Assembly (NCBI GenBank): GCA_964649385.1
Contig: CAZYRA010000013.1
Span: 1 to 18,873, forward strand
From: UBA5760 sp964649385
GTDB taxonomy: Bacteria > Chloroflexota > Dehalococcoidia > Dehalococcoidales > UBA5760
DNA: 18,873 nt
Direction: 5' to 3'
Each line of letters starts with the position of its first letter. Position 1 is the first letter of the stretch. Below are positions 7,189 to 14,093 of the stretch, piece by piece. A program made the translations under genes and the position numbers. Below the pieces are notes generated by a model, which saw only the letters and a list, made by a program, of their open reading frames with translations, was not told where the DNA came from and made no database searches.

Positions 7189-7222
7189 ATTATATCGTAC
7201 CAATATTGGACAGCGAGTTCAA
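7189..7222 (-). promoter_or_regulatory. Promoter for tRNA-Arg and the redox operon
   Basis: On the minus strand TTGAAC (7222-7217) is followed after 17 bases by TACGAT (7199-7194). A perfect TATAAT (7194-7189) overlaps the end of that -10. Either would start transcription about 20 bases before the tRNA-Arg 5' end. No other promoter-like sequence was seen between the upstream operon (ending at 7288) and porC. Confidence 0.5.
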
Positions 7223-7229
7223 TAGCTAA

Positions 7230-7255
7230 AATAGCCAGCTTGCCTGGTATTTTTT
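7230..7255. terminator. Weak terminator-like hairpin after the ATPase operon
   Basis: CCAG (7235-7238) and CTGG (7244-7247) can pair around a five-base loop, extendable by one G-T pair. On the plus strand TATTTTTT follows; on the minus strand CTATTTTAG follows. The stem is short, so this is a weak candidate for ending the ATPase operon on the minus strand. Confidence 0.25.
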
Positions 7256-7287
7256 CCCTACACCAGCATCAATAGAAAGATACAACC

Positions 7288-7719
7288 CTAAAGCTGAGCG
7301 GAGAAGACATATTGCGTTGTTGTTTTCAGCCGTTTCCGTACCAGGGCTAACTGCGGTCTATATAGCGTGATCCTTTCTCCCCTCACATCCAGCGGCATAT
7401 CAAGGACCTTTTGTATCACCTTCTCCCCCACCACTCCGGGGCATAGTACCGCCATTTCACCTCGACCGGTATTCACTTCGATAAGTATCGGCAACATTAA
7501 TGCCTTCTGTTCATCACTATCTATTAAACTGGCCAGATATCTTAGTTCCTTCTGCTTGAAGAGGTGGACGCTGCCGTCATTACATAATACGTGAGGGTAT
7601 TCCTCATCCCACAAATCGGCAAGCGACTTTTGCTTACCGGGCAGGTGGGCATTCAGTACTCTCAGTTCACCCGTTAAGTATTCCCGAAGCACCCTGTCGT
7701 AAGGTAACTCGCCACTCAT
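7288..7719 (-). CDS. DUF61/UPF0216-family protein of unknown function
   Basis: The 143-residue protein resembles the UPF0216/DUF61 family, best known from archaea. Features remembered from that family are present: LNAHLPGKQKSLADL near 22-36, the DGSVHLFKQKEL stretch near 48-59, LPILIEV near 76-82, and a YRPQLALVRKRL...TTTQY ending. No catalytic motif, signal peptide or membrane segment is evident. The start at 7719 lies four bases after the atpD stop, so it is very probably the last gene of the ATPase operon. The family assignment is from memory of its sequence pattern; function is not known. Confidence 0.72.
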   Translation of the reverse strand: MSGELPYDRVLREYLTGELRVLNAHLPGKQKSLADLWDEEYPHVLCNDGSVHLFKQKELRYLASLIDSDEQKALMLPILIEVNTGRGEMAVLCPGVVGEKVIQKVLDMPLDVRGERITLYRPQLALVRKRLKTTTQYVFSAQL

Positions 7720-7723
7720 CCGC

Positions 7724-8356
7724 TTATTTTCGCTCGAGCAGTACCTTTACCCGTTTTAACCGTGACTTCTCCTCTCTATCCCTCTCTTCAAACTTCATAT
7801 TCAGGTATTTTATCGTCGCCTGCAAGCCGGGGATTATCAAATATTCCAGTGCATTTACTATCCTCTTCGTCCGATTTATCTCCATACCCAGCTTTGCCAT
7901 ACTCCTCTGCAGTTCAGCCAACTCGACGATAGCCTCCAGACACTTTTCCGATAGCTCAGCAGTTCGGTCCAACCAGGAAGAGGTATCAATCAGACTGTAG
8001 CCCCTGAGTGCCTGTTTGGTCTTCTTCAGTTCAAAAGCGGGGATTTTCACCCCACCTATATTTCTTAAGCCAGCAGCAATCTCCAGACCGCCCTCGCTGG
8101 CGGTGAACTCCTTCTCCAGAGCAATATAACCGTGATAGCCGGCAGCCAGCGATAGCGCCTTATACAGAGCGGAGAAATCATCGAGCAGGCCCCTCTTCAC
8201 CTCTACTGTCTGTCCGGCTATCTGCAGGAATTCCATGACCAGTATTGATACCCTGTCCTTGATGAGCTTCTGGATTTTGGAAGCCAGGGTAAGCCGGCGT
8301 CGTAGCTTAATCAGCTCAATCTTGGTCGGTCTGGTTACTTTAATAAGCTGTGACAT
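7724..8356 (-). CDS. atpD: V/A-type ATPase subunit D (central stalk)
   Basis: A 210-residue protein with the family start VTRPTKIELIKLRRRLTLASK and two long helices with charged coiled-coil character at each end, as in the rotor shaft of V/A-type enzymes. Family members are about 200-215 residues. It turns inside the A3B3 head and joins it, through F and C, to the K ring. A 72-base gap separates it from atpB, the largest gap inside the operon, and holds a GC-rich hairpin. Its ribosome binding site is weak (AGAGATAG before AAAAATG). Confidence 0.92.
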   Translation of the reverse strand: MSQLIKVTRPTKIELIKLRRRLTLASKIQKLIKDRVSILVMEFLQIAGQTVEVKRGLLDDFSALYKALSLAAGYHGYIALEKEFTASEGGLEIAAGLRNIGGVKIPAFELKKTKQALRGYSLIDTSSWLDRTAELSEKCLEAIVELAELQRSMAKLGMEINRTKRIVNALEYLIIPGLQATIKYLNMKFEERDREEKSRLKRVKVLLERK

Positions 8357-8375
8357 TTTTCTATCTCTAGACCTC

Positions 8376-8391
8376 TCCCGGGCAACCGGGA
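8376..8391 (-). other. GC-rich hairpin in the atpB-atpD gap
   Basis: TCCCGG (minus strand, 8391-8386) and CCGGGA (8381-8376) form a perfect six-base-pair stem with loop TTGC. No T tract follows, so it is not a standard terminator. It may be an RNA processing or stability element that sets the level of the single-copy D subunit relative to A and B. Confidence 0.35.
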
Positions 8392-8428
8392 AGACATTTC
8401 CTGGCTGCCTGATGCTATTCCGATGCCG

Positions 8429-9832
8429 CTATGTCTCTCTGGCGTACTTGGGGAGATACTTCTTAATCAGCTCCTCACCAATCAGTTTCAGGTCTTCTTC
8501 AGGCAGGGCTGAGAATAGAGCCCAGCCTATATCCAAGGTGTCCTCCACCATCCTTTTCGTCACCTCTCCCTGTGAGATAAACTCCTTCTCGAACCGGTCG
8601 GCAATGTTCAGGTATACCCTATCCCTTTCCCCCAGTGCCTCAGCACCGATGATGGTCGATATTTCCCTTAGGTTACACCCTTCGGCGTAAGCGGCATAGA
8701 GCTGCATAAAGACGTTATTATGGTCATCCCTGGTCTTACCAGCCCCGATTCCCTCTTTCATCATCCGTGACAGGGAGAGGAAGACATCAATCGGCGGGTA
8801 TACCCCCTTTCTTTCCAGATCCCGGGAAAGGACAATCTGCCCCTCCGTGATATAGCCGGTCAGGTCGGGGATAGGGTGCGTGATATCGTCGTCAGGCATG
8901 GTTAGAATGGGCATTACGGTCACCGACCCTTCCTTACCCGTAATCCGGCCTGCTCTTTCATACATCGTGGCCAGGTCGGTATACATATACCCCGGATAGC
9001 CCCTCCTTGACGGTATCTCCTCACGCATTGCGGAGAGCTCGCGTAGTGCTTCACAATAGTTGGTGATATCGGTAATGATAACCAGCACATGCATACCCTC
9101 CTTCCAGGCCAAGTACTCAGCGGCGGTTAGTGCCAACTTCGGGGTTGATATCCGCTCGATAACCGGGTCAGAGGCGGTGTTAATGAAGGCTACCGTTTTC
9201 TCCCGGGCGCCGGTCTGCTCCAGGTTCTGCATAAAAAAGTCGGCATCATCATAGCTGATGCCAATGGCACCGAAAACAATGGCAAACTGCTCCTCCGTCT
9301 TCTTAACGGAAGCCTGCCTGATTATCTGCGCCACGATTCGGTTGTGGGGCAGCCCGGAGCCGCTGAATATGGGTAGCTTCTGTCCCCTGACTAGAGCGTT
9401 GAGGCCGTCTATCGCTGAGATGCCGGTCTCAATAAATTCGGCGGGAGGCTCACGGCCGGCCGGATTGACCAGCCCGCCGTTAACATCGAGATAGTCCTCG
9501 GGGATTATCGCCGGCCCACCGTCTATCGGGTCGCCTGAGCCGTTGAATATCCTGCCCAGGATATCCTTGGCTACCGGCAGCTTCAGGGTCTCCCCTTTAC
9601 ACCTCACCCGGCTTGCCACCAGGTCTACCTCACTGACGCCGCCAAAGACCTGAATAATGGTCACTTTTTTGCTGATATCTATCGCCTGACCGCGCCTTAT
9701 CTCACCACTGGCAAGCCTCACATCAACCATCTCATTAAACTGTACACCCGGAATACTCTCCGCAACCAGCAGCGAACCCTTGGTACGGCTGATTGCTTTT
9801 GTCTCTTTTACATACAGTGAGTCCAGTGTCAT
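8429..9832 (-). CDS. atpB: V/A-type ATPase subunit B (non-catalytic)
   Basis: A 467-residue regulatory nucleotide-binding subunit. Where the A subunit has a Walker A loop, this protein has FSGSGLPHNRI (about 156-166) without the GKT, the normal sign of the non-catalytic B subunit. Family blocks such as ETGISAIDGLN and RRGYPGYMYTDLATMYERAGR are present. The start is the ATG at 9832, overlapping the atpA stop as ATGA and preceded by GAGGAGG; an upstream start at 9880 would add 16 residues inside atpA and is unlikely. With subunit A it makes the hexameric head. Confidence 0.95.
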   Translation of the reverse strand: MTLDSLYVKETKAISRTKGSLLVAESIPGVQFNEMVDVRLASGEIRRGQAIDISKKVTIIQVFGGVSEVDLVASRVRCKGETLKLPVAKDILGRIFNGSGDPIDGGPAIIPEDYLDVNGGLVNPAGREPPAEFIETGISAIDGLNALVRGQKLPIFSGSGLPHNRIVAQIIRQASVKKTEEQFAIVFGAIGISYDDADFFMQNLEQTGAREKTVAFINTASDPVIERISTPKLALTAAEYLAWKEGMHVLVIITDITNYCEALRELSAMREEIPSRRGYPGYMYTDLATMYERAGRITGKEGSVTVMPILTMPDDDITHPIPDLTGYITEGQIVLSRDLERKGVYPPIDVFLSLSRMMKEGIGAGKTRDDHNNVFMQLYAAYAEGCNLREISTIIGAEALGERDRVYLNIADRFEKEFISQGEVTKRMVEDTLDIGWALFSALPEEDLKLIGEELIKKYLPKYARET

Positions 9833-11583
9833 ACCACTCCTCCTCTCTGGGGAACCAAGCTCGTCTCCATCTCCGACCACAACTCCTTAATCCTCTCTTT
9901 AGCCTCATCATTGGGGATATTCTTCATCCGGGATATCCTGGGGATTATCGGAGAGTTGCGGATTTCAGCAGTATTTATCCCTGAGTCAAGCATCTTCTGG
10001 GCCAGCTCGTAAAACCTGTTTATCGTCTGCAACATCAACTGCGACTTGAGCGGGACGCAGTAGGTATCGACTTCGTTGTAGGCGCTCTGCATCAGGAAGT
10101 CTTCCCGTATCATTCTGGTAACCGTCATTACCAGCTTATCACTCTCCGGTAGTGCCTCAGGACCAACCAGCCGGACAATCTCTTCAAGCTCAGCCTCCTG
10201 CTGAAGAAGCTTCAAGGCGGTAGCTCGGGTAGCCTCCCACTGCGGACTGATTTCGGACCACCAGTCTTTCACCCCGTCAACATAGAGGCTATAGCTGGTC
10301 AGCCAGTTTATCGCTGGGAAATGCCTCTTGTTGGCCAGCGCAGTGTCCAAGGCAAAGAAGGCGTCCACAATTCTGAGCGTGTTCTGGGTTACCGGCTCAC
10401 TGAAGTCAGCCCCCGGGGGGCTGACCGCCCCGGTCACGGTCACCGAACCGCTCCTCTCCGGGCTACCCAGACACTCCACCAGCCCGGACCGCTCGTAGAA
10501 CGAAGCGAGTCGCGAGCCCAGATAGGCCGGGAAGCCTTCTTCACCGGGTATCTCCTCAAGCCGTCCGCCGATTTCCCTCATTGCCTCTGCCCACCTCGAT
10601 GTCGAATCGCAGACCAGCAGCACATCATAGCCCATGTCCCGGAAGTACTCCGCCATGGTAATGCCGACAAAGATACTTGCTTCACGGGCCACCACTGGCA
10701 TATTGGAGGTATTGGCGATAAATATCTCCTTCTCCTGCAGTAACCTCCCTGTTTTCGGGTCCTTGAGTTTTCTGAAGCTGTGCAGCACATCAGCCATCTC
10801 GTTGCCGCGCTCGCCACAGCCGACATAGATATTTATCTGCGTCTCAGCCCAGCGGGCAAGCTGCTGGAGGGCTACTGTCTTTCCGGTACCAAATCCACCG
10901 GGTATTGCCGCCTTACCGCCAAGCGCCAGCGGGAACATATAGTCGAGAATTCTCATACCGGTAATTAGCAGTCTGGAGGCAGCAAATCTCCGCTTATAAG
11001 GACGGGGCTTTCTCACCGGCCATTTCTGCATCATAATAAGCTCTTTTTCACCGCCGCCATCATCCTCAAGCAGCGCCACCGCCTCGACAACCGTGTAATC
11101 ACCTTCAGATATCTTCTTGATGACGCCCTTCATTCCCACTGGGACCATTATCTTGTGCTCGACAAGGTGGGTCTCGGGAACAGTGCCAATTACATCACCC
11201 TCACTGACGGCATCGCCGACTTTAACCGTGGGGGTAAAGTGCCACTTCTTGTCACGCGGCAGGGCAAATGCCTTGGCACCACGCTCGATAAATGAGCTAT
11301 TCTCCAGCAGGACGGTCAGTGATTTCTGAAGCCCGTCGTAGATGGAGCCCAGAAGCCCGGGGCCCAGCTCGGCGGTCAGGATTGTTCCCGTTCCCTTAAC
11401 TTCCTCACCAACCTTGAGACCCTGGGTATCTTCATGTACCTGGATTATCGCCTTGTCCTCCTCCAGACCGATGACCTCCCCGACCAGCCTATCACTGCCT
11501 ATCTCAACAATCTCATAAACCTGGGCCCCCTTCATATCCTCACCGATGACCAGAGGCCCCGAGATGCGCCATATTTTACCCAT
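9829..11583 (-). CDS. atpA: V/A-type ATPase catalytic subunit A
   Basis: A 584-residue catalytic subunit. The Walker A loop is GGFGTGKT at residues 229-236; the GERGNE block follows with the general-base glutamate E258. The characteristic non-homologous insert of V/A-type A subunits lies at about 110-190 (PTVKVGDAVSEGDVIG). Length is normal (580-600). The start at 11583 has a very strong ribosome binding site, GGAGGTAAG, just upstream. Hydrolysis or synthesis of ATP occurs here at the interface with B. Nothing in the chain suggests loss of activity. Confidence 0.96.
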   Translation of the reverse strand: MGKIWRISGPLVIGEDMKGAQVYEIVEIGSDRLVGEVIGLEEDKAIIQVHEDTQGLKVGEEVKGTGTILTAELGPGLLGSIYDGLQKSLTVLLENSSFIERGAKAFALPRDKKWHFTPTVKVGDAVSEGDVIGTVPETHLVEHKIMVPVGMKGVIKKISEGDYTVVEAVALLEDDGGGEKELIMMQKWPVRKPRPYKRRFAASRLLITGMRILDYMFPLALGGKAAIPGGFGTGKTVALQQLARWAETQINIYVGCGERGNEMADVLHSFRKLKDPKTGRLLQEKEIFIANTSNMPVVAREASIFVGITMAEYFRDMGYDVLLVCDSTSRWAEAMREIGGRLEEIPGEEGFPAYLGSRLASFYERSGLVECLGSPERSGSVTVTGAVSPPGADFSEPVTQNTLRIVDAFFALDTALANKRHFPAINWLTSYSLYVDGVKDWWSEISPQWEATRATALKLLQQEAELEEIVRLVGPEALPESDKLVMTVTRMIREDFLMQSAYNEVDTYCVPLKSQLMLQTINRFYELAQKMLDSGINTAEIRNSPIIPRISRMKNIPNDEAKERIKELWSEMETSLVPQRGGVV

Positions 11584-11608
11584 ATCTTACCTCCTCCATG
11601 AAACACGT

Positions 11609-11959
11609 CTAGATTTCTATATCGAAGCCGATAAATTTTCTGATATAAGCCTTGTAGTACTGAGCGACGTCCTCATAGCGTGTGCCGTATTTTGAGGGGA
11701 CCTCAATGACTACCGGCGGCGAAACTTTCTTTTCTTGGACCCGGGCCACCAGGTCCTCAACATGTTTTGCATAGTCTTCCAGTATCACTATTATACCGAC
11801 ATCGGGTTCAGTCAGCTCTTCACTGATGGCCTTCCTGACCTCTTCGGCGCTGCTCCCGTCTTCTATTACGTGGTATCTGCTTACCCCGGCTAGCCTTAGC
11901 CCGTTGACCAGGTCTTCGTCCCCGATTACAGCTATGCCCAGGTGTCTTATATCTACCAT
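11609..11959 (-). CDS. atpF: V/A-type ATPase subunit F
   Basis: A small 116-residue protein with the Rossmann-like pattern of subunit F: GIAVIGDEDLVNGLRLAG near residues 8-25, a central GIIVILEDYA, and PPVVIEVPSK near 80-89. It binds the D subunit and is part of the central rotor. The start ATG follows the atpC stop by two bases (TGATAATG), pointing to translational coupling; its own ribosome binding site is poor. Confidence 0.9.
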   Translation of the reverse strand: MVDIRHLGIAVIGDEDLVNGLRLAGVSRYHVIEDGSSAEEVRKAISEELTEPDVGIIVILEDYAKHVEDLVARVQEKKVSPPVVIEVPSKYGTRYEDVAQYYKAYIRKFIGFDIEI

Positions 11960-11961
11960 TA

Positions 11962-12996
11962 TCAGAACACCAGATACTCTTTTATTTCATCCGCGGATAT
12001 ACCATCGAAGGCCGCTTTTAGTATCAGTCTCAGGTTCCTTATTTCCCCCTCTTTGATAGTCAAATACCAGGCAATCACCAGAGGGCTCATCACCCGTGGC
12101 GACAGTGTCTCTTTGAGCAGTTGAAACTTGTGCCGGTCAATAATTTCCTCGACAGCGGTGATGCTCTTGGTCCGGTTATAGCCAGCTACTAATTCGTCCG
12201 CAATACCACGGTATTGAGTACCCCCTAAAGCACCGGGGATATCGGCCAGCTTGCCGGATGATAAACTCTCAACTGCCTGGTTAGAGAGAAGATACCCTCC
12301 GGTGATGATGCAGCCGGAGGCCGCCACTCCTATTTCCTCGATGGCAGCGCGGCTGGCAACCTTAAGGTTGGTCAGGTCGATGATGAGGCCGAAGGTCTTG
12401 GCAAGAATAAAACCGTCTTCCACATCTTTTGCCGTATCCAAGAGGTTCTTGTAGTGCTCTCCGTCCAGTCTCGTTTCTGTCTGGAGTCTCAATCTCGCCT
12501 CACTCCCTGTGTCGTATTCCCTGAGAATGGAAGCATAGGTCCCCAGATCGCATTCGACCAGCAGCCGGATAACAGCGTCAATACTAGCGGCGCGGGATAA
12601 CTCATCCAGTAGCCCGCGACTATGAATAACCCCCACCGGTATCAGGTCGGCCTGCTTATCGGTTGGGATACTCTGCAGGACGGCCTTGATGTTGATGACA
12701 TCGTACCTTACCTTAGAAGCATCCAGTACCTTGCGCATATCAGCCGGCATCAGCCTTAGCCCATCCAACCGCTCCAAGCACTGGCCAAAATACTGCCATA
12801 AACACCGGTCGGAATCATCAAAGGTCTTAACCGATGCCGTCTCAAGGTATCCACCGACCTCGGTATCCCGAATAGCTTCCATCACATCAGGCACGGCAGC
12901 ATTCCGGGACAGCCGATTGATATGGTCAAGGGTAACCACTCTGGCCTCAGCCCCTTTCAGGTAAGCCGACATAAAAGCATATTCTGCGTTGGACAA
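11962..12996 (-). CDS. atpC: V/A-type ATPase subunit C (AC39/d type)
   Basis: A 344-residue, largely helical protein that in relatives is the socket joining the central stalk (D and F) to the membrane K ring. It carries three similar helical bundles, seen here as repeated patterns such as KVRYDVINIKAVLQS and DLTNLKVASRAA. The start is a TTG at 12996, six bases after GGAG, placed just after the atpE stop. An ATG nine codons in has no ribosome binding site of its own. Its place between E and F is standard. Confidence 0.88.
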   Translation of the reverse strand: MSNAEYAFMSAYLKGAEARVVTLDHINRLSRNAAVPDVMEAIRDTEVGGYLETASVKTFDDSDRCLWQYFGQCLERLDGLRLMPADMRKVLDASKVRYDVINIKAVLQSIPTDKQADLIPVGVIHSRGLLDELSRAASIDAVIRLLVECDLGTYASILREYDTGSEARLRLQTETRLDGEHYKNLLDTAKDVEDGFILAKTFGLIIDLTNLKVASRAAIEEIGVAASGCIITGGYLLSNQAVESLSSGKLADIPGALGGTQYRGIADELVAGYNRTKSITAVEEIIDRHKFQLLKETLSPRVMSPLVIAWYLTIKEGEIRNLRLILKAAFDGISADEIKEYLVF

Positions 12997-13008
12997 AGCT
13001 AACTCCGA

Positions 13009-13596
13009 TTAATCTGAAAAGAGTTCCCTACCTATTTCCGGCAGCAATCTGGGCAGCAGCATCTCCAGCCTGGTCTCATAGGTATCGTCTATTCGGATTT
13101 TACCATCAATATCCTCGACGATGACCCCCCCACTACAGTCATACTCCTTGACCTCCGCTATCCTGGCGGCTAGCTCTTTATCCTTGGCCAAGAGTTTTTT
13201 CATCCCGCTGACATCTTTAGCGGAAAGATAGACCCTACCTTTACCAGTGCCAAGGGGGGCAGCGGCTTCATTGAGCAGGCCTCTCAGTGAGCCTTCGCTA
13301 ATCGAGGTTGCGGCAAGCTCCTTTTTCACTCTGCTGATTATATCACTGATTACATCAGCCTTGGCTCTGGATAGCTCTTGACGTGCCTGCACGGTGGCCT
13401 GAGCCGCAATCCGGGTAGCTTCCTCCCCGGCCTGCCGGAGCATTCTGCCCTTCTCCTCTTCTAACCTAGCTACCCGCTGTTTCTTAGTCTGCTCTATCTC
13501 CTGCCTGGCCTTATCCTCGGCTTCCTTTACGATAACCTTTGCCTCGGCCTTTACCTTATCCAGGATAGCTCCGCCTATTTTCTCCATTCCTGTCAT
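13009..13596 (-). CDS. atpE: V/A-type ATPase subunit E (peripheral stalk)
   Basis: A 195-residue stalk subunit. Residues 10-110 form a long charged helix rich in K, E, A and Q, as expected for the right-handed coiled coil that pairs with the H/G subunit. The C-terminal globular part includes YDCSGGVIVEDIDGKIRIDDTYETRL-like family sequence (residues about 155-180), which contacts the head. The ATG at 13596 follows TAGGAG, which overlaps the atpK stop. It stops the A3B3 head from spinning with the rotor. Confidence 0.9.
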   Translation of the reverse strand: MTGMEKIGGAILDKVKAEAKVIVKEAEDKARQEIEQTKKQRVARLEEEKGRMLRQAGEEATRIAAQATVQARQELSRAKADVISDIISRVKKELAATSISEGSLRGLLNEAAAPLGTGKGRVYLSAKDVSGMKKLLAKDKELAARIAEVKEYDCSGGVIVEDIDGKIRIDDTYETRLEMLLPRLLPEIGRELFSD

Positions 13597-13607
13597 CTAA
13601 AATACTC

Positions 13608-14078
13608 CTACATAAGCCCTAACATGCTAAGCAGCATGATAGTAAAGACCAACCCGAGGACACCCAGCAGCTCAACAAACACAGCCAGCATCATGGCGTT
13701 GGTCAATATTTGACCTCTTGTCTTGGGCAGGAGGGAGATGCCCGACGCACACACGGAACCCTGATGGGCTGCCGAGAAAAATTGGGCCATGGCAGCCATA
13801 ATACCCAGGCCAAGTACGGCAAAGCCGCCACCGCCTGTCGCCGGCAGTTTATCGGCGACATTAGAGGTAATCAATATCATTATGATGAGCCCGTAGAAGG
13901 CCTGTGTCATCGGTAAGGATGCCAAAACGATGACATTCCTGAGTTGTCCTCTATCCTCGGAGAGGACGGCTACCCCTGCGGAGGCTGCCTTGGCTATTCC
14001 TACCGAGGCGCCGGCCAGACCACCGCCTAAGGCTAAGGCACCACCAAGAATAGCTAGGGATGACGGATCAACTAACAT
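13608..14078 (-). CDS. atpK: V-type ATPase membrane rotor subunit K, duplicated four-helix form
   Basis: A 156-residue proteolipid with four membrane helices arising from two related hairpins. Hairpin 1 has LPMTQAFYG (L55, T58, Q59) where an ion-binding carboxylate might be; hairpin 2 has AHQG (Q106) and FVELLG (E136). Only one carboxylate serves the four helices. The set T, Q, Q and E matches, from memory, the Na+ ligands of E. hirae NtpK (T64, Q65, Q110, E139), which is also a 156-residue four-helix protein. This predicts Na+ transport and a low ion-to-ATP ratio suited to pumping. Start ATG at 14078 has AAGGAAG seven bases upstream. Gap to atpI is 15 bases. Confidence 0.93.
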   Translation of the reverse strand: MLVDPSSLAILGGALALGGGLAGASVGIAKAASAGVAVLSEDRGQLRNVIVLASLPMTQAFYGLIIMILITSNVADKLPATGGGGFAVLGLGIMAAMAQFFSAAHQGSVCASGISLLPKTRGQILTNAMMLAVFVELLGVLGLVFTIMLLSMLGLM

Positions 14079-14093
14079 TTTCGCACTTCCTTT

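Noticed and set aside
8429..9880. atpB start at 9880
   Set aside because: It adds 16 residues encoded within atpA with no ribosome binding site; the ATG at 9832 has GAGGAGG and an ATGA overlap.
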